Below, piece after piece: positions 49,400-57,662 of a DNA stretch of 64,000 nucleotides. The notes beneath the pieces are model-generated. The model searched no databases, had not been told where the DNA came from, and worked only from the letters and a program-made list of their open reading frames with translations. Source of the stretch: JANQFV01 sp964468185 (GTDB lineage Bacteria > Planctomycetota > Phycisphaerae > UBA1845 > Fen-1342). The stretch covers positions 1 to 64,000 of the forward strand of contig CAYXTR010000005.1 in the NCBI GenBank assembly GCA_964468185.1. The letters are read 5' to 3'. A program made the position numbers and the translations under genes. Each line of letters starts with the position of its first letter. The stretch's first letter is position 1.

Positions 49400-50110
49400 A
49401 TGTCGCCACGGGTTGAGCAATTGTGTTTTCACGAGGAGTTGTTGCTGCTGGCTTTGCGGGACGCGAAGGGTACGGTGCATGGGCAGGCGGGGTTTTATCA
49501 GTATGCGCTAGCGGCGGGGGTGCTGGCGGAGTTGCTGTTGCAGAAGCGCATCGCGATTGTGGATGCGCGGAAGCGCATGGTGGAAGTCGTTGATGATACG
49601 CCGACGGGGAATGAGCTGCTTGATGAGTGTCTGGAGCGCATTTATACGGCGAAGCGTCGGCAACGTTTGCAGACGTGGGTGCAGCGGATCGGGAACCGCA
49701 GCAAGCTGAAGCATGATGTGGCGCGGGCGTTATGCCGCAAGGGGGCGTTGCGCGAGGATGAGGATCGGGTGCTGCTGCTGTTTCGGCGGCGGTTGTATCC
49801 GGAGCAGGACCCGCGGTTCGAGCAGCGGATTATAGAGCGGTTGCGTAAGGCGATTTTCAGCGATTCCGGGAAGGTGGATCCGCGGACGGCGGTGCTGGTG
49901 TCGTTGGCGCATGGGACGGACTTGCTGGCGATTCCGTTCAAACGGAAAGAACTGCGTGAGCGCAAGCAACGCATCAAGCAGATTACTGATGGAGAGGTTC
50001 TGGGGAAGGTGGCGAAAGAGGCTGCGGAAGCGGTTCAGGCGGCGATCATTGCGGCGACGACGGCGGCTTCGGTCTCCGCGACCGTTGTGGCGACGACGGG
50101 TTCGAGTTGA
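49400..50110 (+). CDS. GPP34 (Golgi phosphoprotein 3-like) protein
   Basis: 236 residues; the ATG at 49400 has GGGAGCGAGG before it. It is all helix with the GPP34 layout: LCFHEELLLLALRDAKGTVH at the start, FYQYALAAGVLAELLLQKRI, a helical hairpin with ERIYTAKRRQRLQTWVQRIG, LCRKGALREDEDRVLLLFRR, ERLRKAIFSDSGKVDPRTAV, LVSLAHGTDLLAIPFKRKEL. In eukaryotes GOLPH3 binds acidic lipid head groups and holds glycosyltransferases in the Golgi. Bacterial members are poorly known. The Ala/Thr-rich C-terminal tail (AAIIAATTAASVSATVVATT) is weakly hydrophobic and may touch membrane. It follows a likely membrane glycosyltransferase, which suggests a related role. Confidence 0.82.
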   Translation: MSPRVEQLCFHEELLLLALRDAKGTVHGQAGFYQYALAAGVLAELLLQKRIAIVDARKRMVEVVDDTPTGNELLDECLERIYTAKRRQRLQTWVQRIGNRSKLKHDVARALCRKGALREDEDRVLLLFRRRLYPEQDPRFEQRIIERLRKAIFSDSGKVDPRTAVLVSLAHGTDLLAIPFKRKELRERKQRIKQITDGEVLGKVAKEAAEAVQAAIIAATTAASVSATVVATTGSS

Positions 50111-50243
50111 GTGCAGGATCGAGTGAAGCGCCCTGTGTGGGTCCGTGGGACCGCCGCCGCCCGGGGATTCGCTGGGATACTGGGGCTGCTCAAGCACCGT
50201 GGCGCGTTGCCGTGTTGCTCCGGGGGCAGCGGCACATCTTCTC

Positions 50244-51062
50244 TCAGGAGCCGAGTTCGCAGCTGCGGTCGTAGGCGGCGAGTACGCCCTCGACGATGTC
50301 CTCGAATACGTCGCGGCTTTCGAAGGCGGACATTGCGGCGGCGGTGGTTCCGGCGGGGGAGGTTACCTTCTCGCGCAGGGTTTGGGGGGATTCGCCGGTT
50401 TCGAGCATCATGCGGGCAGCGCCGAGGGCGCTTTGTCGGGCGAGGAGTCCGGCGTAGTGCTCGGAGAGGCCGAGTCGGCGGCCGGCTTCGATGATGGCTT
50501 CGGTGAAGAAGTAGTAGTAGGCGGGGCCGGTCCCGGAGATGGCGGTGACGGCGTCCATGAAGCGTTCGTCGTCGACGTGGATGCTCTTGCCGCCGGCGTC
50601 GAATATGCGTTGGGCGCGAAGGACGTCGGCTTCACTGGCGTAGCGACCGGGGCAGACGCCGGCCATTCCAGCGCCGACGTGGGAGGCGAGGTTTGGCATG
50701 ACACGCACGACGCGGGGCTGGATGCTGGGGAAGCAGTCTTCGAGCGCGCGGGTTGAGACGCCGGCCATGATGGAGACGAGGAGTTGATCCTGGCGGAGCA
50801 GCTCGGCGAATTCCTCGACGGTCCAGCGATATTGCTGGGGTTTGACGGCCAGGAGGATGATATGGCTGTCCCGGACGAGTTTGCGGTTGTCGGTTGTCGT
50901 CTTGATGCGGAAGCGGTTCTCGAAGAGTTCGCGGCGATCGGGGTTGTGGTCGGAGGCGATGATGCGGTCGTCCAGCAGCATGCTGTTGCGCAGGATGCCG
51001 TGCACGATGCCTTCGGCGGCGTTGCCGGCGCCGATGACGCCGATTTCGTACTGCGTCGACAA
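50244..51062 (-). CDS. proC: Pyrroline-5-carboxylate reductase
   Basis: Last step of proline synthesis, NAD(P)H-dependent. The start is probably the TTG at 51062, which has GAAGGGAG upstream and gives 272 residues, the family length; the frame is open to 51131. The Rossmann fold starts at once (YEIGVIGAGNAAEGIVHGIL). Then IILLAVKPQQYRWTVEEFAE, VSIMAGVSTRALEDCF, VVRVMPNLASHVGAGMAGVC, and the dimer helices ITAISG-type AVTAISGTGPAYYYFFTEAI, ALGAARMMLETGESPQTLRE, KVTSPAGTTAAAMSAFESRD. All expected substrate-binding residues of the SGSGPAY and SPxGTT loops are in place. Monocistronic, convergent with the GPP34 gene. Confidence 0.95.
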   Translation of the reverse strand: MSTQYEIGVIGAGNAAEGIVHGILRNSMLLDDRIIASDHNPDRRELFENRFRIKTTTDNRKLVRDSHIILLAVKPQQYRWTVEEFAELLRQDQLLVSIMAGVSTRALEDCFPSIQPRVVRVMPNLASHVGAGMAGVCPGRYASEADVLRAQRIFDAGGKSIHVDDERFMDAVTAISGTGPAYYYFFTEAIIEAGRRLGLSEHYAGLLARQSALGAARMMLETGESPQTLREKVTSPAGTTAAAMSAFESRDVFEDIVEGVLAAYDRSCELGS

Positions 51063-51200
51063 GGTTTGCTCCCTTCGTGGGCCGTCCAACAGGGATTTTA
51101 TCGGTTGGCTGGTGGTGAGGCGTGAGGGCAAAGTGTGCGGACGAGGAGGGTATGGCGGGTGCGCGTGGAGGGGCGGATCAGTGCGGTGTGGGCGGGCGGC

Positions 51201-52043
51201 TTAGAACTGGTCGATGAGCTTTCGGAGGGTGCCGGGCTTGATCTGCGGGGAGTGGGCGGTGGCGGCGATGGAGTCGGTGCCGGTACGGGTTGGCTGGCCA
51301 GGGGCGTTTGGGGCGTTTTTGGTGATCAGCCCGTGTTGATTGCGGGACTGGGTGCGTGGCGTTTCCTTCGTTTGGGTGCTGTGCGGATGGAACCCGATAG
51401 CGGCCAAGTCGTCTGCTTCGAAGATCTCGGAGAAGAGGTGATCGAGTTCGCGGGCGGCGTTGCGGGCGCTGGAGCCCATGTCCCAGACCGTGGTGCCCTG
51501 GCCGCAGGCCTCGGCGTAGGCTTGGCGCAACTGGACGACGGATCGGGCGATGGGGAAGCCATATTTGCGCACCGCCGCGAGCGCGACGCGGGCGAGGCGC
51601 GTGCGGGGCTGAACGCGGTTCATCACGGTGACGACATAGGGGCGGTCGTCGCGCTGGACGGCGAGGCGGACACGATACAGCTCGCGGGCGGTGCGGTAGG
51701 AGGCGTGGACGTCCATCAGCGAAGGGCCGATGGGCATGAGCACGAGGTCGGCGGCGCCGGCCAGCGTGATCGTGGTTTCGTTCAGCGTGGCCGGTCCGTC
51801 GGCGATGACGATGTCGTGAATGGCGGCCAGCCGGGGCAGACGTTCAATCAAGTGGTCGGGATTGGCGTGGGTTTCCAGGCGGATGTCGGGTGCCATTTGG
51901 CCGAGCCAGTCGGTCGTGCTGCGTTGCGCGTCGGCGTCGACGACCGCGATGCGATAGCCGCGGCGTTGTAGCCAGGCGGCGGCGTGGACGGCAAGGGTTG
52001 ATTTGCCGACGCCGCCTTTGCTATTGATGACCGCCAGAATCAT
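51201..52043 (-). CDS. ParA/MinD-family ATPase
   Basis: 280 residues. Deviant Walker A in MILAVINSKGGVGKSTLAVH, then AVVDADAQRSTTDWL (Walker A'-type Asp), IVIADGPATLNETTITLAGA (Walker B), VLMPIGPSLMDVHASYRTAR. The ATPase ends near residue 210; the rest is a polar, Thr/Pro/Gln-rich tail (STQTKETPRTQSRNQHGL) with a short end helix (GTLRKLIDQF) that may bind a partner. There is no ParB gene beside it, so it is an orphan ParA (McdA/MipZ-like cargo-positioning class) rather than the chromosome ParA. It lies 53 bases downstream of a GGDEF gene on the same strand, probably one operon, and close to the flagellar locus. Confidence 0.88.
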   Translation of the reverse strand: MILAVINSKGGVGKSTLAVHAAAWLQRRGYRIAVVDADAQRSTTDWLGQMAPDIRLETHANPDHLIERLPRLAAIHDIVIADGPATLNETTITLAGAADLVLMPIGPSLMDVHASYRTARELYRVRLAVQRDDRPYVVTVMNRVQPRTRLARVALAAVRKYGFPIARSVVQLRQAYAEACGQGTTVWDMGSSARNAARELDHLFSEIFEADDLAAIGFHPHSTQTKETPRTQSRNQHGLITKNAPNAPGQPTRTGTDSIAATAHSPQIKPGTLRKLIDQF

Positions 52044-52096
52044 GGCTTGGTGTCCGTTCGAGAGGGGGACGTTGCCGCGCAGCCCGCGAGAGCAGG

Positions 52097-53620
52097 TCAG
52101 GAGTTCTCTGAGGGAGAGGATCGACCGGGTGAGGTGCGGGGCTTGAGCTGGTCCTGGACGGCGGGTTGTGAGTAGGGTGCAGGTGGCGGGGTCGACGTGG
52201 GAGTTTCGGGCTGGAAGCGCGACGCGTGAGGGTGATCGATGGGTTGCTCTGGCTCCTCATCGAGGGCGGCTGGGGGGGTGGAGGCCGGATCGCAGATGAC
52301 ACGATTGCCACCTTGCTGCTTGGCCGCATACATGGCCTGGTCGGCCCGATTGATGAGTTGATCGGGAGTATCTCCTCGATGCCAGGCGACGGCTCCGATG
52401 CTGGCTCTGACGGGTAAGTGAGGCTCGGGGTCGTAGGCGCGGTCCTCGTGGACGGAGCGCAGTAGGCGGCGAGCGACCTGCAGGGCGCCGTGGAGGTTCG
52501 TGTTCGGGAGCATAATGATGAATTCGTCGCCGCCGACGCGGGCCGCGCCATCAAAGTGACGCAGCACAGACGTAATGCGGCTGGCGATCTGGCGGAGGAT
52601 GGCGTCGCCAGCGGCATGTCCCTGGCGGTCATTGACGGCCTTGAGTCCGTCGAGGTCGACCATGAGGATGGTGAGGTTGTTGTTAAAGCGTTCTGCGCGG
52701 CGGATTTCGCGTTCGAGGGCTTCGACGATCCAGCGGCGGTTGTAGAGTCCGGTGAGGCCGTCGACGCGGGCCTCGGTGCGGGCTTGGCGGTGTGTGACGG
52801 CGAATTGCAAGGCTTGGGCGATGAATTTGAGAATCAGATCTCGTGTTGTTGGGGTGCATGATGGTGGAGCGGGTGCTTTCCCGGTGAGGTTCAGGACTCC
52901 GTGGAGTTGATCTGCGTTGACGAGCGGTACGACGAGGCACGTGTTCTCGTCCGCGGGGCGTGGACTGACGCGAGTGATGGCTCGCTCGGTCAGGTGTTGC
53001 CGGACGTTTTGGCTGCGGACCATCTGGCGGCTGTTGGCGGCTTGCGCCATGAGGTGGGTGCTGCTGGCGTCTAGCGGGATGACGATGTCGAGGGGGCGGG
53101 TGTGCGATGTGTCCGCCAGAGTGAGTAGCTGTCGGCGCGGGTCGTGGAGGTAGAGCGAGCCCAAGCGGTAGCCAAGGCGGGTAGGCAGGCGGGTCACGAT
53201 TCGTCGGCAGAGCGCTTTGAGTTCGAGCTCGTGGTAATCGAGGATCCAGGCGGGGAGGGTTGTATCTTCGGCTGTTGATTGGTTTCGAGGTTGTTTCGTA
53301 GGCGAGATGGTGGTAGCCCACAGGACGTCGAGTACGGTGGTTGGGACGGGTTTTCGGATGAACGTGCCTGGGTGGAGATCGGGTCGGCGCTGGTCAGCGC
53401 TGGACCAGAAGTAGACGTGACGTGAGGCATCCGATGGGGGCGTTTCCGAGGTCGAGTCGAGGTCGATCCAGAGTTGGTGGCAGGCCGGAAGCGGTTTCTG
53501 CAATAGTTCGGTGGGTCTAACGCGGGTGAGTTTGGCGTAGTCGGGGCGGCGCTGTCTGATGCAGGACCAGAGGGCGTCGTCGTTGGTGACGATCAGCACG
53601 TCGAATGCGCGGTGGGCCAT
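52097..53620 (-). CDS. Diguanylate cyclase, GAF-GGDEF
   Basis: Makes c-di-GMP from two GTP. 507 residues from the ATG at 53620; the frame is open to 53815 without a good ribosome site. The N-terminal part (about 1-110) looks like a worn receiver domain (AFDVLIVTNDDALWSCIRQR, with FIRKPVPTTVLDVL at the end) lacking a clear phospho-Asp. A GAF domain follows (about 140-290, NTCLVVPLVNADQLHGVLNL). The GGDEF domain is about 300-455: ARVDGLTGLYNRRWIVEALE, ILMVDLDGLKAVNDRQGHAA, and ARVGGDEFIIMLP with an intact active site. The upstream RHFD gives an R-x-x-D inhibitory site. The last 50 residues are Pro-rich and disordered. Its operon partner is a ParA-type ATPase. Confidence 0.92.
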   Translation of the reverse strand: MAHRAFDVLIVTNDDALWSCIRQRRPDYAKLTRVRPTELLQKPLPACHQLWIDLDSTSETPPSDASRHVYFWSSADQRRPDLHPGTFIRKPVPTTVLDVLWATTISPTKQPRNQSTAEDTTLPAWILDYHELELKALCRRIVTRLPTRLGYRLGSLYLHDPRRQLLTLADTSHTRPLDIVIPLDASSTHLMAQAANSRQMVRSQNVRQHLTERAITRVSPRPADENTCLVVPLVNADQLHGVLNLTGKAPAPPSCTPTTRDLILKFIAQALQFAVTHRQARTEARVDGLTGLYNRRWIVEALEREIRRAERFNNNLTILMVDLDGLKAVNDRQGHAAGDAILRQIASRITSVLRHFDGAARVGGDEFIIMLPNTNLHGALQVARRLLRSVHEDRAYDPEPHLPVRASIGAVAWHRGDTPDQLINRADQAMYAAKQQGGNRVICDPASTPPAALDEEPEQPIDHPHASRFQPETPTSTPPPAPYSQPAVQDQLKPRTSPGRSSPSENS

Positions 53621-53823
53621 CAGAATCTCGCGTTCGGGGGTCCCATTCTGCTCTGATCGGGTGCCCATAACAAATAACTGTAGGTTCGCTGCGATTCGCG
53701 GGCCGTGGCCGGGGCGCAATTTCGATGTACCTGAGCGCAGGAAGCGACCGATAGGAAGGGGCACGGAGACGCGGTCCCGGCCGTGTCTGGCTCCATTTAC
53801 AGGATTTGGCAGCAAGGCTCGGC

Positions 53824-56202
53824 ATGAGCGCGGACGGTATGGTCAAATCGACTTCGACGTTGCTGGCCGGTCGGTGGCAGGTGCCGCTGGCGCTGGTGGC
53901 GGCCGTCGTGGCGGGCGTGACGTTGTACCACATGGTGCCCGAGCCGCCGTCGCCGGAACTCGATACGCTGCTCGCGGATGTGGCGGTGCTGGAGCAGAGT
54001 GGGGATTTGCGCGGGGCGGCGGATGCGGTGGGTAATCTGCTCGAAACGGAAATGGAGAAGCCGCTGACGGCGGAGCAGCGTGGGGTGTTGCACGCGCGAC
54101 TGGCGGAGTTGATCTACCGTGCCGAGCGTGACAAGTACGAGCACAATGAAGAGAACGCGCGGCTGGTTCTTGAGCACTACGCGGCAGCGCGCGAGCTTGG
54201 CTGGGAGATGACGCCGAAGGCAACGTTGCGTGAGGCGTATGCCCAGTTTTGGTTGGGCGATGACGAGGCGGGGCTGGCGCGTTTGCGGACGGCGCTGGAT
54301 CGGGAACTGTCGACGCCGGATCGGCGGCGGGCGTTGCGGACGCTGGTTGAGGTGTTGGAGCGGCGTCCGCAGGCGCAGTTGGAGCGTCGGCAGGTTCTGG
54401 AGGAGTTGCTGGAAGACGAGACGACGACGGCGGCGTATTTGTGGTGGGCGCTGCATCACTCGATTCGGGACGCGCTAGACGATCATGACGTGTTGCGGGC
54501 GCGTGAGTTGCTGGCGAAGTATGGGCCGCGATTGCAGACGTCGGATTTGCGGGGGTATCTGGATTTTCTGCGGGCGTGCGTCATGTTGAATGAGGGGCGC
54601 CCGGAAGAGGCGGCTCCGTTGGTGCGTTGGGTGGACGATTGGCTGGGTGAGGGGGCGTATACGCCGACGGAACTGGATGATTTCGGGCATTTGCCGAGTC
54701 TGAATCGCTGGTTGATGGGGCGGATTCATCTGGCGGAGGATCGGCCGCAGGACGCGTTGCTGGCTTTCGACGAGACGTTGGAGTTTCATCCGAAGCCGCG
54801 GTTGCGGATTGCGATCAATGTGGGGCGCGGGTTGGCGTTGGCGGCACTGGATCGGCATGCAGATGCGCTGGAGGTCTTTGAGCAGGCGCTGGATCCGAGC
54901 GTGTTTCGACCGCGGTTGCGGGGTGAGGCGGCGGAGGAGTTTCGCGGCGCGTTGGTGAAGCTGTTCTCGGAGCAATGGGATCAGGGGCGCCGTGATGTGG
55001 CGCTGGATTACTTGACGTTGGCAACGCAACTTGTGCCCGATTCGCAGCGGGAGTTGCAGCGCGAGTTGTACGAGCGGTTAGGCGATGCGTGTCGTGTGGC
55101 GGCGCAGCATGTTGAGGATCCGGTGGCCGTGCAGCGCTATCATGCGCGGGCCGGGGAAGCGTTTGAGAATGCGGCCGAGCGAGCGGCGCTGGATGAGGAT
55201 GGCTTGGCGCGTTTGCTGTGGGCGGCGGCGGACCAATATGACGCGGCAGGGCGGATCAAGGCGGTCCGCCGCACGCTACGGCAGTTTATTCGCGGACGCT
55301 CGGACCATCCGAATATGCCGCGAGCGCTATTGCAGCTTGGACGGGCATGCGAGGCATTTGGCGAGCTGGACCGTGCGCGGACATGGTATGCACGTCTGAT
55401 TGACGAGTTTCCGGAGATCGAGGAGGCGGCGCGGGCGAAGCTGCTGTCGGCGGGGTGTCTGCTGTTGGAGGGGCCGGAACGCTACCTGGCTGCGGAGGAG
55501 ACGCTGGCGGCGTTGTTGACGAGCGGGGTCGTGGAGCCGGACTCGGCGATTTACCGCGAGGCGTTGCTGAGCTTGTGTGAGCTGTTGAATCATCAGGGGC
55601 GGTATGCCGAGACGATCAGCCGGTTGAGCGATTTTCTGGAGCTTTATCCGGGTCATCCGGAGCGGTTTCGTGCTCGTTTCATGTTGGCGAATGCGAATCG
55701 GCGCAGTGCTTATGCGCTTGCCGAGACGCCGCCGGAGGAAGCCGGGGGGCAGGCGGCGCTGGAGGAGAGTCGCCGACGTTTTCGGGCGGCGGCGGACATG
55801 TTTGCGAGTTTGCTGAAGGAGCTTGAACAGCGTGAGCGACGGGAGCCGGGGTTGGATCTATATGAGCGGCTGTCGCTGTTTTATCGCGCGGATTGTTTAT
55901 TCGAGTTGAATGAGCCGGAGACGTTGCGGGCGGCGCTGGCGACGTACCGCAATGCGGCGGCGCGTTATGACGGGCATCCGGCGGCGCTGACGGCGCAGAT
56001 ACAGATGGCGAACATCTATTTGCGGCAGGGGGATGTGACGGAGGCTGCGCGGGCGATTGAGCGAGCGCGCTGGCTGTTGCGGAGCATACCACGGGAGGCG
56101 TATGGCCCGGACAGTGGTGCTTCGCGGGAGGAATGGGACGAGTTTCTGACGGTAATCGCGTCATCGACGTTATTTGATGACGTGTTGGGCGCTACGCCTT
56201 GA
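53824..56202 (+). CDS. Membrane-anchored TPR protein (flagellar locus)
   Basis: 792 residues from the ATG at 53824. One helix near the N-terminus (VPLALVAAVVAGVTLYHMVP) anchors a large all-helical solenoid of TPR-like repeats that fills the rest (LEQSGDLRGAADAVGNLLET, LATYRNAAARYDGHPAALTA, RIHLAEDRPQDALLAFDETL, LLQLGRACEAFGELDRARTW, IQMANIYLRQGDVTEAARAI). No catalytic motif. It ends 31 bases before the FlgN-like gene and shares strand and spacing with the flagellar genes, so it may be a scaffold for flagellar assembly or another envelope complex. Its link to flagella is by position only. Confidence 0.72.
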   Translation: MSADGMVKSTSTLLAGRWQVPLALVAAVVAGVTLYHMVPEPPSPELDTLLADVAVLEQSGDLRGAADAVGNLLETEMEKPLTAEQRGVLHARLAELIYRAERDKYEHNEENARLVLEHYAAARELGWEMTPKATLREAYAQFWLGDDEAGLARLRTALDRELSTPDRRRALRTLVEVLERRPQAQLERRQVLEELLEDETTTAAYLWWALHHSIRDALDDHDVLRARELLAKYGPRLQTSDLRGYLDFLRACVMLNEGRPEEAAPLVRWVDDWLGEGAYTPTELDDFGHLPSLNRWLMGRIHLAEDRPQDALLAFDETLEFHPKPRLRIAINVGRGLALAALDRHADALEVFEQALDPSVFRPRLRGEAAEEFRGALVKLFSEQWDQGRRDVALDYLTLATQLVPDSQRELQRELYERLGDACRVAAQHVEDPVAVQRYHARAGEAFENAAERAALDEDGLARLLWAAADQYDAAGRIKAVRRTLRQFIRGRSDHPNMPRALLQLGRACEAFGELDRARTWYARLIDEFPEIEEAARAKLLSAGCLLLEGPERYLAAEETLAALLTSGVVEPDSAIYREALLSLCELLNHQGRYAETISRLSDFLELYPGHPERFRARFMLANANRRSAYALAETPPEEAGGQAALEESRRRFRAAADMFASLLKELEQRERREPGLDLYERLSLFYRADCLFELNEPETLRAALATYRNAAARYDGHPAALTAQIQMANIYLRQGDVTEAARAIERARWLLRSIPREAYGPDSGASREEWDEFLTVIASSTLFDDVLGATP

Positions 56203-56233
56203 TTTTCAGGAGAGTCCGAACAGGAGTCCAAGG

Positions 56234-56698
56234 ATGAACGACGCGGCCACTTCACTCGATCCGAGCCGGCTGATTGCACTGCTGGAGCGTCAACGGGATC
56301 TGTATGTCAAGCTGCGCGAGCTGAGCGACAAGCAGCGCAAGATGATTGCGGGAGATCGGCCGGAGCTGCTGCTGAACATTCTGCGTGATCGGCAGGATCT
56401 GGTTACGTCGCTGGCGCGGCTCAACGACGAGTTGGCGCCGTTCCGCCGGAACTGGGATGCCATGTACTCGGCGTTGCCGGAGGCGCATCGTGCGCAGGCG
56501 TCGCGTCTGCTGGAGGAGATCAACGGGCTGCTGCGCACGATTCTGCGTACCGACCAGGAAGACGGGGCGCTGCTGTCGGCGCGCAAGCAGTCGGTGGCGG
56601 CGGAGATGGCTGGTATTTCCGGCGGTCAGACGGCGAACGCGGCGTATGCCCGGCAGAGCGGAAGTGGTAACCCGGCCGGGGCTGATATGACCGGTTAG
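56234..56698 (+). CDS. FlgN-like flagellar export chaperone
   Basis: 154 residues from the ATG at 56234 (CAGGAGTCCAAGG upstream). Helical throughout with the FlgN pattern: LIALLERQRDLYVKLRELSD, KQRKMIAGDRPELLLNILRD, RQDLVTSLARLNDELAPFRR, and a second helical bundle with LLEEINGLLRTILRTDQEDG. FlgN binds hook-associated proteins FlgK and FlgL in the cytoplasm and guides them to export. The last 30 residues are Gly/Ala/Ser-rich and likely disordered. Sequence is divergent in this family, so the call rests on length, helix pattern and place: between the TPR gene and the flagellar two-component genes. Confidence 0.7.
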   Translation: MNDAATSLDPSRLIALLERQRDLYVKLRELSDKQRKMIAGDRPELLLNILRDRQDLVTSLARLNDELAPFRRNWDAMYSALPEAHRAQASRLLEEINGLLRTILRTDQEDGALLSARKQSVAAEMAGISGGQTANAAYARQSGSGNPAGADMTG

Positions 56699-56735
56699 GT
56701 TCAGTGACGCGTACGACGTTCGGGAGATGTGTTTC

Positions 56736-57647
56736 ATGACGGCCGAGAGGCGCAACACTGCTGACCCCGTGGCTGAGCCGGCGATCTCTGATGCTGAGCT
56801 TTCGGAGATGCTGCGCCAGTACATGGATGTGACGGGGAAGTTGCAGCAGACGCACGAGCGGTTGCAGCAGGAGATTGTGCGGCTGCGCAGTGAGTTGGCG
56901 AGCAAGGATCGCGAGCTGGAGCTGCGGCGACGGCTGGCAGCGCTCGGCGAGCTGGCGGCCGGGGTGGCGCACGAGGTGCGGAACCCGCTGGGTGCGATTC
57001 AGCTGTACAGTGGGTTGCTGCGCAGTGAGTGTCGCTCGCACGCTCTGGGTGACGCGGAAGTTCTGGTCGAGAAGATTGAGACGGGGATTCAGGCGATTGA
57101 GGCGGTTGTGCAGGACACGCTGGCGCTGGCGCCGCGGGACCGCAAGCTGGGTGTATGCCGGCTGGCGGACGTGGTGCAGCGGGCGGGCGATGCGGCGCAG
57201 AAGGTGTTGACCGAACGAGAGACGAACCTGGACGTGTGTGTGGGCGACGCGGAACTGGGTGTGCGGGCCGACAGCAACGGGTTGCAGCGTGTGCTGGTCA
57301 ATCTGATTGCCAATGCGGCGGAGGCGGCGCCGGCCCGCTCGACGGTTTGGGTCGCTGTGCGGCAGGGTGAGCGTGGCATGGCTGAGATTCGGGTGGCGGA
57401 TGAGGGTCCTGGGCTCTCGGATGAGATTCGGCACCGGATTTTTGATCCTTTCTTTACGACCAAGCAGACTGGGACGGGACTCGGTCTGACGATTGCGCAC
57501 CGGCTGATTGAGGCCTACGGCGGTGAGCTACATGCGGATAACCGGGCGGAGGGTGGCGCGGAGTTTGTCATCGCGCTGCCGGCCGTAGCGGCCTCGGAGG
57601 CTAGCGCAGCGCCACAACAGGACGACAAACGAACCAGCGCTGCATGA
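56736..57647 (+). CDS. Flagellar sensor histidine kinase
   Basis: 303 residues; the ATG at 56736 has GGGAG at fitting distance (another ATG at 56727 is possible). No membrane helix, so cytoplasmic. A coiled coil (about 20-70, LQQTHERLQQEIVRLRSELA) leads to the H-box AAGVAHEVRNPLGAIQLYSG. The catalytic domain follows with N-box VLVNLIANAAEAAP, G1 VADEGPGLSDEI, F-box DPFFTTKQTGTGLGLTIAHR. This PAS-less design equals FleS/FlgS kinases, which sense flagellar export state and phosphorylate an NtrC-type regulator. That regulator is encoded 15 bases downstream. Confidence 0.92.
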   Translation: MTAERRNTADPVAEPAISDAELSEMLRQYMDVTGKLQQTHERLQQEIVRLRSELASKDRELELRRRLAALGELAAGVAHEVRNPLGAIQLYSGLLRSECRSHALGDAEVLVEKIETGIQAIEAVVQDTLALAPRDRKLGVCRLADVVQRAGDAAQKVLTERETNLDVCVGDAELGVRADSNGLQRVLVNLIANAAEAAPARSTVWVAVRQGERGMAEIRVADEGPGLSDEIRHRIFDPFFTTKQTGTGLGLTIAHRLIEAYGGELHADNRAEGGAEFVIALPAVAASEASAAPQQDDKRTSAA

Positions 57648-57662
57648 GATCAAGGAGTTCCC

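Noticed and set aside
51201..52043. ParA as the chromosome-partition partner of the parS site
   Set aside because: No ParB gene adjoins it; it is paired with a GGDEF gene and has a non-standard tail, so it looks like an orphan cargo-positioning ATPase.
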